Positions 7,459-15,904 of a stretch of 24,836 nucleotides of DNA are shown here, in pieces. Source of the DNA: JACJYE01 sp964432875 (lineage in GTDB: Bacteria > Bacteroidota > Bacteroidia > Chitinophagales > Saprospiraceae); assembly GCA_964432875.1 (NCBI GenBank), contig CAYSPJ010000078.1, forward strand, positions 1 through 24,836, in the 5' to 3' direction. Position numbers and translations under genes: made by a program. The stretch's first letter is position 1. Every line of letters starts with the position of its first letter. The notes beneath the pieces were generated by a model that was not told the DNA's origin, made no database searches, and saw only the letters and a program-made list of their open reading frames with translations.

Positions 7459-8373
7459 GTGACTGAAAGTATCCTATCCCTTAGCAAAATCGTAAAGACC
7501 TACGAAAAAACCGTGGCGGTTGACGACGTCAGCTTCGAGGTGCCTAAAGGCAGCATCTTTGGCCTGCTGGGGCCCAATGGAGCGGGCAAAACATCGCTCA
7601 TCCGCATCATCACTACCATCACCCGGGCTGATAGCGGGCTGGTATTGCTAGATGGCGAACCCCTGAATAACCGCCATCCTGAACAGATTGGCTACATGCC
7701 GGAAGAACGAGGGCTGTACCGCAAAATGAAAGTTGGTGAACACCTGACCTACCTGGCCCGCCTGAAGGGCTTGTCGGCAACGGAGGCTAGCCGGCAGATT
7801 AAACACTGGCTGGAAAAATTCGAAATCGCTGACTGGTGGAATAAGAAGGTCGAGGAGCTTTCCAAAGGCATGCAGCAGAAAATACAATTCATCGCCACCA
7901 TCGTACACCAGCCCAAGCTGCTAATCCTGGATGAACCTTTTTCCGGGCTGGACCCCGTGAATACCAACTTGCTCAAAGACGAAATCCGCTTGCTGAGCGA
8001 ACAGGGGGTGAGCATCATCTTTTCCACCCACCGCATGGAGCAGGTGGAGGAAGTATGCGAACACATCGTGTTGATCGACAAAGGCAAAAACGTATTGGAA
8101 GGAAAAGTCAAGGATATTAAAAACCGCTTTAAAAACAACCTCTTCCGCATCAACTACGAAGGCGAATTGCCCTCGGATCTGGATCAACGGGCCAATATCC
8201 TGGAGCAGACGCCTAGCAGCATTACCTTGCAAGTAGAGGAGGAGCGCCAGTCCAACGAGTTGCTGCAGTACCTGCTGCAAAAGGGTGTTTTTATCCACGC
8301 TTTCAACGAGATACTGCCAACCCTGAACGAAATCTTCATCCGCCAAGTACAAGGAAAACTCCAAACGCCATGA
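7459..8373 (+). CDS. ABC transporter ATP-binding protein (NatA-like)
   Basis: ATPase subunit of an ABC-2 type exporter, 304 residues from a GTG start. Motifs: Walker A GPNGAGKT (38-45), ABC signature LSKGM (134-138), Walker B LLILDE (154-159) followed by PFSGLDP, and the H-loop in STHRMEQ. About 85 C-terminal residues form the extra domain (DUF4162-like) seen in NatA/YhaQ-type ATPases. An in-frame ATG at 7348 would add 37 residues, but this extension is not family-like and contains the promoter candidate at 7429, so GTG 7459 is preferred. The stop codon overlaps the permease start (ATGA), implying translational coupling. The family includes sodium efflux and drug or peptide exporters; the substrate here is unknown. 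Confidence 0.92.
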   Translation: MTESILSLSKIVKTYEKTVAVDDVSFEVPKGSIFGLLGPNGAGKTSLIRIITTITRADSGLVLLDGEPLNNRHPEQIGYMPEERGLYRKMKVGEHLTYLARLKGLSATEASRQIKHWLEKFEIADWWNKKVEELSKGMQQKIQFIATIVHQPKLLILDEPFSGLDPVNTNLLKDEIRLLSEQGVSIIFSTHRMEQVEEVCEHIVLIDKGKNVLEGKVKDIKNRFKNNLFRINYEGELPSDLDQRANILEQTPSSITLQVEEERQSNELLQYLLQKGVFIHAFNEILPTLNEIFIRQVQGKLQTP

Positions 8374-9689
8374 ACAAGCTCTGGTTGATTATCAAACGAG
8401 AATACCTCACGCGCGTCAAGCGCCGCGCCTTTATTGTGGCTACGCTGCTAACCCCGCTGGCTTTCGCCCTGTTTTTTGTAGTCGTAGGCATCATCTTCCA
8501 GTATGAAAGCGATGATTCCCGCCGCATCGCAATCATTGACGAAAGCAACGTGCTCAAGCGCAGTATCAAAGACGAAAAGAACCTCTATTTCAAATTTGTC
8601 GATGTGGAACTGAACCTGCTGCGGGAAAATTTTGACGAATTTGACTACGACGGCATCCTGGTCATCCCCAAGATAGAGGACTTACTGACCAAAAACTATA
8701 CCGTTCACTACTACTCCGACAAGCAGCCCTCGCTGGATATAGAGTCGCTCATCCGCGAGCGGGTGCGCGAGGGCTTGCGGGAATATAAAATCGAGGCCCT
8801 GCAAATCGACCCCAGGCAGTTGGAGGCCCTGAATATCCGGGTAGAATTAGAGCCGTCGCCGATTAAGGAAACGGGTAAGAGCGGTAGCCGGCTGACGAGC
8901 GCAGTCGCCGCCGGCATCGGGGCGGTCATGGGCATCATCATGTATATTGTAGTGTTCATCTATGGCATGATGGTGATGCGCAGCGTGATGGAAGAAAAGA
9001 CCAACCGCATCGTGGAAGTGATGATCTCCTCGGTAAAGCCTTTCCAGTTGATGCTGGGCAAGATCGTGGGCGTCGGCGCGGTCGGGCTTACCCAGGTGGC
9101 TATCTGGGCCATTTTGATCCCCTTAATCGTCTTCATCAGCACTTTGGTCTTTGGTTTTGACTCCAGCACGCAATTGGAAATGGCTCAGAGCTCCGCAGCG
9201 GAATTGAACCCGGAGGATACCGAGGCGATGATTGCCCTGGCTATCGAAGAATTCCGCAGCCTGAATTGGTGGATCATCCTGCCTTTATTCGTCTTTTACT
9301 TTCTGGGCGGCTACTTCCTCTACTCCTCCCTTTTTGCGGCGGTCGGTTCCGCCATGGGCGACGACCTGGGCGAGGGGCAGTCGCTCACCATTCCGATTAC
9401 CATTCCGGTGGTGCTGGCATTTTACATCATGATTGTATCGATTGAGGCGCCCAACTCCAGCCTGGCTACCTGGTCGTCTATTTTTCCGCTATTTTCACCG
9501 ATCGTTATGCCTGCTCGGCTGGCATTCCAGCCGCCTTTTTGGGAGGTTGCGCTGTCGGTCATCCTCTTGGCCGCTACTTCAATTTTCTTTGTGTGGCTCT
9601 CTGGCCGCATCTATCGGGTGGGGATATTGATGTACGGGAAAAAGGTGACCCTCAAAGAGTTGGGCAAATGGATGTTCTACAAGGATTAA
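8370..9689 (+). CDS. ABC transporter permease (NatB/YhaP-like, ABC-2 type)
   Basis: Membrane subunit partnering the ATPase encoded just upstream, with which it overlaps by four bases. The 439 residues have the layout of this family: a cytoplasmic start (MNKLWLIIKREYLTRVKRRAF), a first membrane helix (about 18-45), a large extracytoplasmic region (about 50-185), then about five membrane helices from 190 onward, including VAAGIGAVMGIIMYIVVFIYG, and the conserved cytoplasmic stretch MEEKTNRIVEVMISSVKPFQLMLGKI. The C-terminus is short and cytoplasmic. The extracytoplasmic loop is acidic. Likely exports an ion or small hydrophobic compound; the substrate cannot be inferred. Confidence 0.9.
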   Translation: MNKLWLIIKREYLTRVKRRAFIVATLLTPLAFALFFVVVGIIFQYESDDSRRIAIIDESNVLKRSIKDEKNLYFKFVDVELNLLRENFDEFDYDGILVIPKIEDLLTKNYTVHYYSDKQPSLDIESLIRERVREGLREYKIEALQIDPRQLEALNIRVELEPSPIKETGKSGSRLTSAVAAGIGAVMGIIMYIVVFIYGMMVMRSVMEEKTNRIVEVMISSVKPFQLMLGKIVGVGAVGLTQVAIWAILIPLIVFISTLVFGFDSSTQLEMAQSSAAELNPEDTEAMIALAIEEFRSLNWWIILPLFVFYFLGGYFLYSSLFAAVGSAMGDDLGEGQSLTIPITIPVVLAFYIMIVSIEAPNSSLATWSSIFPLFSPIVMPARLAFQPPFWEVALSVILLAATSIFFVWLSGRIYRVGILMYGKKVTLKELGKWMFYKD

Positions 9690-9750
9690 TCCTCTGGATC
9701 AAAATTTTTATCGCGGATAATGTCGGAAATAGCTACCTTCGTCCAGGAAT

Positions 9751-9785
9751 AGACTTGTTGCGACGATTCCCGTCGCAACAAGTCT
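9751..9785. terminator. 15-bp perfect hairpin downstream of the NatAB-type operon
   Basis: AGACTTGTTGCGACG (9751-9765) and CGTCGCAACAAGTCT (9771-9785) are exact inverse complements around loop ATTCC. It sits 61 bases after the permease stop and is followed a few bases later by ATTTTTTA, so it can serve as an intrinsic terminator. The length and perfection of the stem also fit a dispersed palindromic repeat. The rest of the 239-base gap up to 9928 shows no gene and no consensus promoter. Confidence 0.6.
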
Positions 9786-9928
9786 TATACATTTTTTAGA
9801 ATCAGGCTATTCCTTCTAAAGCTGAACAGCTCGGTTAGGCGAAGAAAGGCGATAATCCCTTTTAATATTTTTATTTCGATTTCCGACTTTGACCAGCGCC
9901 AGGCGGGTAGCCAAAAATCCTCTTACCA

Positions 9929-11527
9929 ATGATGCGTTATTTAATACTTAGTTTGTTGTGCCTTAGCTTGAGCATTGCAGGCTTTAGCCAGGAGCCAGTC
10001 AACCAGCAACTGGTCGAATCCATCCGCAAGCATGGCATGGAGCAAGGCAAGGCGATGGAAATCGCCGGCTGGGCCGTAGATACCTATGCGCCCCGGCTCA
10101 CCGGATCACCTATGCTGGAAAGAGCCAGAGAATGGGCCCAGGGGCAGTTGAAGGAATGGGGCCTGGAGAACGTGCGCACCGAAGAATGGGGCCCCTTCGG
10201 CCGCGGCTGGGAGCTGCAGCACTTCGAAATGCACGCCCATTCGCCCAACTACTGGCAGATCATCGCCTATCCCAAAGCTTGGTCGGCCCCGACGAATGGT
10301 AAAGTGACCGGTGAGGTGGTTTACCTGCTGGCTAATGAAGAAAAAGACCTGGAGCAGTATCGCGGCAAGTTGGCCGGCAAGTTTATCCTGTTAGACACCT
10401 TGCGCTCCATCGAGGAGTGGTTCACGCCGCCCGCCCGCCGCTATGAAAGCGACGACCTGCTGGAAATGGCTAATGCGCCCATGCCCACCCCGCGCCCACG
10501 GCGCAACTTCCAGCGCACTGGTGGCCTGTCGTTCAATCAAAAACTCTGGGAATTCCTGGAGCAGGAAAAACCCCTCGCCATATTAGACCGTAGCTTCAAA
10601 GGAGACTTGGGGACCGTCTTCGTTTCTGGTGCCCGCACCTTGAATTGGAGCGACTCCCGCAAAGAAGGCGTCTATGTCATGCCTCAAGCCACCCTCTCCG
10701 TCGAACATTACAACCGCATTTTCCGCCTGCTGCAGCGCGGCATACCAGTGCGACTGAGCATGGATATCCAGGCTCGCTACACTAACCCCGACGGCATGGA
10801 GCGCAATGTGCTCGCCGAAATACCCGGCACGGATTTAGCCGATGAAATCGTAATGTTTGGTGCGCACTTCGATTCCTGGCATGCCGGTACGGGTGCTACC
10901 GACAACGGTGCCGGCTCGGTGGTCATGCTGGAAGCCGCCCGCATTATCCAGGAGGCCATTAAGGAGACGGGCATCCGCCCCCGCCGTACCCTGCGCATCG
11001 CGCTTTGGTCGGGCGAAGAGCAAGGGCTGCTGGGTTCACGCGGCTATGTCGGCAAGCACTTCGCCGAATTTGCCCCCGATAGCTACACCCCCCAATCGCT
11101 GAAGCCAGACCAGGCGAAAGTATCGGCTTACTACAACCTGGACAACGGCACGGGCAAAATACGCGGCGTCTATTTGCAGGGGAACCCCGAAGTGGGCCCT
11201 ATCTTCCGCGCTTGGTTAGACCCTTTTAAAGACCTGGAAGCAACCACCCTTTCTCTGGAAAACACCGGCGGTACAGACCACTTGGCTTTCGATGGCGTGG
11301 GTATTCCAGGCTTCCAGTTCATCCAGGACCCCATCGCCTATTTCAACCGTACCCACCACTCCAATATGGACAATATGGACCACCTCATCGAGGCGGACCT
11401 CCAGCAGGCGGCCACCATCATCGCTTCTTTCGTCATGCACACCGCCCTGCGCGATGAGATGCTACCCCGCAAGAAGATTGATGTAGGCATGGAAAAAACA
11501 GCGGAACAAGGGCGTAGCGAGCCGTGA
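9929..11527 (+). CDS. secreted M28 family zinc metallopeptidase
   Basis: An exported peptidase of 532 residues (aminopeptidase or carboxypeptidase-Q-like; exact specificity unknown). The signal peptide is MMRYLILSLLCLSLSIAGFS, with cleavage probably just after FSQ. A middle region (about 110-250) fits a PA-like insert. The M28 catalytic domain follows, with all expected co-catalytic zinc ligands and the base visible: H313 in GAHFDSW, D325 in ATDNGAG, E363 (base) and E364 in SGEEQGLLG, D405 in YNLDNGTG, and H476/H477 in RTHHSNMD. The gene stands alone between two hairpins. ATG codons at 9929 and 9932 are equivalent. A nutritional or protein-turnover role in the periplasm or outside is likely by family. 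Confidence 0.93.
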   Translation: MMRYLILSLLCLSLSIAGFSQEPVNQQLVESIRKHGMEQGKAMEIAGWAVDTYAPRLTGSPMLERAREWAQGQLKEWGLENVRTEEWGPFGRGWELQHFEMHAHSPNYWQIIAYPKAWSAPTNGKVTGEVVYLLANEEKDLEQYRGKLAGKFILLDTLRSIEEWFTPPARRYESDDLLEMANAPMPTPRPRRNFQRTGGLSFNQKLWEFLEQEKPLAILDRSFKGDLGTVFVSGARTLNWSDSRKEGVYVMPQATLSVEHYNRIFRLLQRGIPVRLSMDIQARYTNPDGMERNVLAEIPGTDLADEIVMFGAHFDSWHAGTGATDNGAGSVVMLEAARIIQEAIKETGIRPRRTLRIALWSGEEQGLLGSRGYVGKHFAEFAPDSYTPQSLKPDQAKVSAYYNLDNGTGKIRGVYLQGNPEVGPIFRAWLDPFKDLEATTLSLENTGGTDHLAFDGVGIPGFQFIQDPIAYFNRTHHSNMDNMDHLIEADLQQAATIIASFVMHTALRDEMLPRKKIDVGMEKTAEQGRSEP

Positions 11528-11548
11528 TGAAGCTGGCCTAAATTCGTT

Positions 11549-11585
11549 GTAAGCGGGCATCCTTAGGAAAAGGATGCCCGCTTAC
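11549..11585. terminator. 16-bp hairpin terminator between convergent genes
   Basis: GTAAGCGGGCATCCTT (11549-11564) pairs perfectly with AAGGATGCCCGCTTAC (11570-11585) around loop AGGAA. The plus side is followed by TCGATTTTA. It lies in the 95-base gap between the convergent M28 peptidase and HhH genes and probably ends transcription from both. Confidence 0.75.
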
Positions 11586-11622
11586 TCGATTTTATCCCGC
11601 GATGATACCTATCGCAACAAAC

Positions 11623-12756
11623 CTAATATTCCAGATAAGCTTCGATTTTGTGGAGCGTCTCCCCTGGCAGCCCTTCCACCCTGCGCACATCCTCAAAGTT
11701 GCGGAAAGGGCCGTGGTTGGCGCGGTAGTTGATTAAAATATTGGCTTGCTTCCAATTCAGATAAGGATGGGCCTTGAGGGTTTCCACATCTGCCTCATTG
11801 ATGCGGATTTTGCGGTAAACGCCGGATCCCTGCAAGTGCGGCTCAATCTGCTGGAAGGTGCTATCGGGCAGGCCAAAAGTCTCGGCAACCTGTTCTACCT
11901 TGGCAAAGCCGCCGAGCTTATCCCGGTAGTTGACGATGCGGCGGGCAAAGCTCGGGCCAATGCCGCGCAATTGCTGCCAATCGCCTGCCGTAGCCGTATT
12001 GATGTCAATCGCGATAAAAGCGGGTTCCGGCTTGGCCGCAGGCTCGCGGTTTTTGTCCGCCGTCGGCTTAGCCTCCGGCGTTTCAATCCTGATAAATGGC
12101 TGCAACCGCTGAAAATCTTCCTCCTTCAGCCCATAAACCTTGCCGAACTGCGCAGCCTCGCGGAAGTAGCCGCCCTTTTCGCGGTACTTGACGATATTGC
12201 CCGCAATCTTGGCGGACAACCCGAGGCGCTGGAATTCTTCGACCGAAGCAGTATTGGGGTCGAAAGCGAAGGGCTCCGCTACTGGGGGGCGGGTGCTTCC
12301 CCGTAGGTTGGCAGCCATAGCCTGCGGTTCAAAACCGGAGCGCTTTAGGCGGATGTAGGGCGCGAGCCGTTCGTAGTCAGCGGGTTTTAGGGTATAGATT
12401 TTTTGGAGGTCTTCGGGCCGCTTGAAACGTCCGCCCTTTTCGCGGTAGCGGGCAATAGTGCCTGCCAGCTTAGCTGAAAGCCCCAGCAACTGCAGGCTGT
12501 CTTCCGAGATGGTGTTGGGGTCGAAGTAGAACAGGCTGGCGGCAGGCGTAGCGGAAGCTTCTTGCCATCCGTCCTGACCGGTGCCCAGGAAGGCCATTGC
12601 TTGCTCTGCAAAACCCTCCGGCAGGGCACAATCCTTTTCGGTTAGCAAGGGATAAAAACGCGGGGCCAGGACGGTTAGCGCCAGGAGCAGCACCAGTATA
12701 AAAGCGCCATTGCGCTCGGCCCGGGTGTAGTAAAAGTATTCTTCCAGGAATTTCAT
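11623..12756 (-). CDS. membrane-anchored helix-hairpin-helix protein (ComEA-like, four HhH units)
   Basis: A 377-residue protein with one N-terminal membrane helix (about 17-32, GAFILVLLLALTVLAP) and four helix-hairpin-helix units of about 58 residues beginning near 79, 166, 250 and 318. The first two are close copies of each other (FDPNT..., LGLSAK, YREKGG). HhH units bind DNA backbone; ComEA-type proteins pull incoming DNA through the periplasm during natural transformation. The gene starts 23 bases after the comEC stop on the same strand, consistent with a joint DNA-uptake role. An upstream in-frame start at 12879 would add 41 residues overlapping comEC; ATG 12756 is preferred because the protein-like sequence begins there (MKFLEEYFYYTRAERNGAF). 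ComEA itself usually has one HhH pair, so direct orthology is uncertain. Confidence 0.85.
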   Translation of the reverse strand: MKFLEEYFYYTRAERNGAFILVLLLALTVLAPRFYPLLTEKDCALPEGFAEQAMAFLGTGQDGWQEASATPAASLFYFDPNTISEDSLQLLGLSAKLAGTIARYREKGGRFKRPEDLQKIYTLKPADYERLAPYIRLKRSGFEPQAMAANLRGSTRPPVAEPFAFDPNTASVEEFQRLGLSAKIAGNIVKYREKGGYFREAAQFGKVYGLKEEDFQRLQPFIRIETPEAKPTADKNREPAAKPEPAFIAIDINTATAGDWQQLRGIGPSFARRIVNYRDKLGGFAKVEQVAETFGLPDSTFQQIEPHLQGSGVYRKIRINEADVETLKAHPYLNWKQANILINYRANHGPFRNFEDVRRVEGLPGETLHKIEAYLEY

Positions 12757-12779
12757 GGCTGATTTAGTTTGTGGTGATA

Positions 12780-14888
12780 TCAATGATGTGAGGGTAGTTT
12801 TCCGGTTTCTGCAATCCAGGCGCCATGCTCGCCGGTGTAGTGATAGGGCACGCCCAACTCCCGGCACTCTTCTTGCCACTGCCGCACCTTCCCGAAGCGG
12901 TTGGAGCCATCGATGACCAGCATTTTGAAGTCAATTTTTTCGCGCAGCTCGCCGATGCTGACAGCGGCATCCTTGCACAGCAGCAAGGCATCTACTGCTA
13001 TATGGCCCGGGCCTTGCAACAAGCGCCGGTCTTGTACGATGGCCAGGCGCAAGGCGCCGAATTGGAGCAAGCCGCCGTGCAACTGCCAATTGCACCCCTG
13101 CCCGGATTCGGTAGTCGTTAAAGATTGAGCCTCGGCAATACCCCGGTACCAGCGGTACTGTTTGGCGGCGAAGAGCAAGGTTTCTTCCGCCAACCCCTCG
13201 CTTTGCAACGAAGCGGCTTGCCGTCCGTCGAAGAGGTCTATAGCGCTATGGCGGTTGAGGTGGTAAATGGCCAAGGCTTGCTGGTTTGTGGTTTGCCAGG
13301 CCCGGCCAGCCTGGAGCAGAACGGCCAGCGATAAAGCCGTTAAGGCACCCAGTACCCAGCGGAAATTGCGGCTCTCGATGGCGGCAGCTATCGAGGCCAG
13401 GGCCGCGTACATCAGCCCTGCGGCCAGCCCGCTGACCCAGATGCCCTCCGCCAGCCCGCCTGGCAATTGTTGAATCAGGAAGATGAGGGCGTTGACCACC
13501 CAAACGATGGCGTACAACAACTTGCCGATCATCAAGCCCAGTAAGGGGATGCCTTGAAGGGCAAACAGCGCCAGCCCGCTCAGCAGGATAAAGGCTGCTG
13601 CTGGTACCACCACCAGGCCCGATAGCCAGAAATAGGCCGGGAACTGATGGAAGTAATAGATGCTGATAGGCGAAGTGCTCAACTGGGCGGCCAGCGAGAC
13701 GGCCATCAACTTCCAGATATAGTCGCCTAACTTGTTTTCGATATACCACAAGCGGTAGATGCGCGGCTGGAAATAGACGATGCCCAGAACAGCCAGATAG
13801 GACAACTGGAACCCGATGCTGAAAAGCAGATAGGGGTTGACGCACAGCAGGCAGAATGCTGAAGCGGCCAGGGTGTTGTAAACATTGGTGTGGCGTTTCA
13901 TCGCCTGACCTGCCGCCAGGAAGGAGAACATGGTGGCCGCCCTAAGCACCGAAGGCGAGGCACCGGTGAGCAGCGCAAAGCCCCAGATGCAAGCAATGGC
14001 GAGGGCCGTGCGCGTCAAGATCCACCTCCGTCCGGAAAAAGGTAACAGGCCGAGTAAGAAGGCGACCACCAAGTGTACAAAGCCCACGTGCAGGCCGGAA
14101 ACGGCTAGCACGTGCATGGCACCCGTATGTGCATAGGCGTTGCGCACCTCCTCCGTCAGGTTGGCCTTGTAGCCCAACACCAGGGCTGCCGCTACGGCAA
14201 ATTCGTTTTCGGTAGGCAAGTGCTCACGCAACACCCGCAGGCAGTAATGGCGTAAGTGTGCGGTGCGGCTCAGCAGGTTGGGCTGGTGCGATACCAGCCG
14301 CCAGCCACCCTCCCGGATGAATGCCTGGTAGTGGATATTCTGAAAGTGTAGATAGCGGGCATAATCGAAGGCCTTGGGGTTGAGAGGGGGCGGAATGGGC
14401 TGGGGCTTAGCTTTCAGCATGACGATATCTCCGGCGGCCAGGGCGCGGCTGGGGGCGTCAATATCCAGGTAAGCCAAGAGCTTCCCAGCGGAGGGCTGCA
14501 TTTGCCCGGCTTCAGCAGCTATGGCTTGCACGGCAACCTTAGCTTTCAGTTTGCGGGCACCAGGCTCTATGGATTCGATGCGGCACAGCAGCGCCATTTC
14601 TTCATCGGCGGGGCTTAGTTTAGAGAAATGGTGGTGTGTACGGCGTTCGTCATGGGCATAGCTCAGCAGCATCCCGCTGCCGATTAGGAAAAAGCTGAGC
14701 GCCAGCCCGAAACGCCAGCGCCGCCCGTATTGCTGACGCCCCCGCTGCCAATAAGCCAAGCCGCCTGCCAGGAGCGCCAGCACCGCCAAGTAAGCCCATT
14801 GCTGCCCTCCTTCGACCACCGTGCCTGATAAAATCCCCGCCATAAGGGGCAGCAACAGGCGGGCCATAGGGTATTCCCGCCAGTTCAT
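12780..14888 (-). CDS. comEC: ComEC/Rec2-family DNA internalisation channel
   Basis: Inner-membrane channel for uptake of single-stranded DNA in natural transformation, 702 residues. The N-terminus has two to three membrane helices, then the DUF4131-like OB region (about 60-200), then the Competence core with about ten helices and the hallmark VLAVSGLHVGFVH, followed by LLTGASPSVLRAA and the FQLSYLAVLGIVYF segment. After about 520 comes a soluble domain which, as in many Bacteroidota ComEC proteins, shows no obvious HxHxDH metallo-beta-lactamase motif. The start is ATG 14888; a TTG two codons earlier is also open. A TAACTTTA box (14938-14931) lies upstream. The HhH gene follows directly on the same strand. 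Confidence 0.92.
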   Translation of the reverse strand: MNWREYPMARLLLPLMAGILSGTVVEGGQQWAYLAVLALLAGGLAYWQRGRQQYGRRWRFGLALSFFLIGSGMLLSYAHDERRTHHHFSKLSPADEEMALLCRIESIEPGARKLKAKVAVQAIAAEAGQMQPSAGKLLAYLDIDAPSRALAAGDIVMLKAKPQPIPPPLNPKAFDYARYLHFQNIHYQAFIREGGWRLVSHQPNLLSRTAHLRHYCLRVLREHLPTENEFAVAAALVLGYKANLTEEVRNAYAHTGAMHVLAVSGLHVGFVHLVVAFLLGLLPFSGRRWILTRTALAIACIWGFALLTGASPSVLRAATMFSFLAAGQAMKRHTNVYNTLAASAFCLLCVNPYLLFSIGFQLSYLAVLGIVYFQPRIYRLWYIENKLGDYIWKLMAVSLAAQLSTSPISIYYFHQFPAYFWLSGLVVVPAAAFILLSGLALFALQGIPLLGLMIGKLLYAIVWVVNALIFLIQQLPGGLAEGIWVSGLAAGLMYAALASIAAAIESRNFRWVLGALTALSLAVLLQAGRAWQTTNQQALAIYHLNRHSAIDLFDGRQAASLQSEGLAEETLLFAAKQYRWYRGIAEAQSLTTTESGQGCNWQLHGGLLQFGALRLAIVQDRRLLQGPGHIAVDALLLCKDAAVSIGELREKIDFKMLVIDGSNRFGKVRQWQEECRELGVPYHYTGEHGAWIAETGKLPSHH

Positions 14889-14950
14889 AATCAAATTTTT
14901 TAGGGTGTTTTATGGTGCTATTTGCGTTTGTAAAGTTAAGGGGCTTTAAC

Positions 14951-14993
14951 GGGCAGTAGTGGGTAAGTTTGGGTAAGGCTGGGAAGAGGGGGG
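14951..14993 (+). other. G-quadruplex-type array, G triplets every 10 bases
   Basis: GGG occurs at 14951, 14961, 14971 and 14981, followed by six G at 14988-14993. The loops are 7, 7, 7 and 4 bases, which satisfies the G3+N1-7 quadruplex rule. The 10-base phasing places all G triplets on one face of the helix. It lies 13 bases upstream of the putative comEC -7 box. Confidence 0.6.
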
Positions 14994-15196
14994 CGGTTCC
15001 AGTATTAGGCTTGAGGTTGGTGGCAGAGTGAAGGTCAAGCGCTAAGGATGGCCATTCATTACCCAGAAGTGGGGAGGTAGGGCGTGGGCAGTGAATTTGC
15101 ACGGCCATACCACGGCTTCGTCCTGCAATCTGAAAATATAGCTTCAGCTTGGCTTAATCTGCTTTATGACAACGAGTTAGTGGCGTTGCTAAAGAT

Positions 15197-15229
15197 GGAG
15201 GGCGAGGCGCCCGCGCAGCTTCGCCCTCC
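15197..15229 (-). terminator. hairpin after the coiled-coil gene
   Basis: GGAGGGCGA (15197-15205) pairs with TCGCCCTCC (15221-15229) around a 15-base GC-rich loop. It lies about 20 bases beyond the stop codon of the minus-strand coiled-coil gene. On the minus strand the tail is ATCTTTAGC, with only a short T run, so strength as a terminator is uncertain. Confidence 0.45.
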
Positions 15230-15249
15230 CTTATGTGCCAAGCCGATTG

Positions 15250-15852
15250 TCACCGCCATCTGCGCCTCTGGTAGTACAAGCCCTGGGCCGCGGCGGTGAG
15301 CACCGTTAAAACGCAGACTATCCCCAGGATGCAGGCTGGCAGTTGGATGCTGGGCGGCAGCTGTAGCCGGGGCAGCCGTGCGTTTAGCTGTACTTGCCGG
15401 AGGCTACTTTTCCCATGGCTCTGATCCCCAGGCCCTGTTACTAATCTGGGCGTCTTCAAATATGCCTGTATCATTTTTGCCATGGAATCTTGTCTGGACT
15501 GACAGCCCTCTAGCTGCTGCCCGTGCTCCTGCTTCAACCAAGCGATGGAATCACGCAAGGTATCCAGCGCCAGCCGCGCTTTCAACTCTTTGGCTTCTAC
15601 CTGGAAGAGCTTTTCCTCGAGCTGCGCCTTTTGCTGAAGGGCTTGCTGTTTTTCGCCTTCCCGTAAGGCAAGATCATGTTCCAAAGCAGCAATTTGCCTT
15701 TCATGCGCGGCTTTTTGATTGAGCAATACGTCATTCCAATAGGCGTCCACGCGTTCGGTAACTTCCCGTTCGCACTTGTCCAAGGCGAGGATGTGGAAGC
15801 GGTATAGCAACATGCCCATGACGAGGGCGATTAGAATTGCCAGAGATTTCAT
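15250..15852 (-). CDS. hypothetical coiled-coil protein with N- and C-terminal membrane segments
   Basis: Not recognised as a known family. The 200 residues from ATG 15852 begin with a hydrophobic helix (MKSLAILIALVMGMLLYRF), followed by about 90 residues rich in Gln, Glu, Lys, Ala and Leu with heptad character (roughly 35-130, for example EKQQALQQKAQLEEKLFQVEA), a short Pro/Arg/Leu linker, and a second hydrophobic segment (about 170-193, LPACILGIVCVLTVLTAAAQGL) before a basic tail YYQRRRWR. Such a layout suggests a rod held at the membrane at both ends. An upstream in-frame start at 15927 would overlap the lipoprotein gene and is disfavoured. It follows the lipoprotein gene at 52 bases and probably shares its transcript. 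Confidence 0.65.
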   Translation of the reverse strand: MKSLAILIALVMGMLLYRFHILALDKCEREVTERVDAYWNDVLLNQKAAHERQIAALEHDLALREGEKQQALQQKAQLEEKLFQVEAKELKARLALDTLRDSIAWLKQEHGQQLEGCQSRQDSMAKMIQAYLKTPRLVTGPGDQSHGKSSLRQVQLNARLPRLQLPPSIQLPACILGIVCVLTVLTAAAQGLYYQRRRWR

Positions 15853-15904
15853 AACTGATCGTTTTTTTTGGGTTTGGGAATGTGGATTTGCGTTTTTTGT
15901 GCGC

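Larger units (their letters stand above)
14889..15249. other. intergenic region upstream of comEC
   Basis: This 361-base gap carries no convincing gene. Next to comEC is a minus-strand -7-like box TAACTTTA (14938-14931). Beyond it is the phased G-tract array (14951-14993), and near the other end a 9-bp hairpin (15197-15229) after the coiled-coil gene. A 71-codon plus-strand frame (15084-15299) overlaps the end of that gene and has no family-like sequence. Confidence 0.6.

Noticed and set aside
15084..15299. 71-codon plus-strand frame between comEC and the coiled-coil gene
   Set aside because: GTG-type start, no recognisable features, contains a terminator-like hairpin and overlaps the end of the minus-strand coiled-coil gene.
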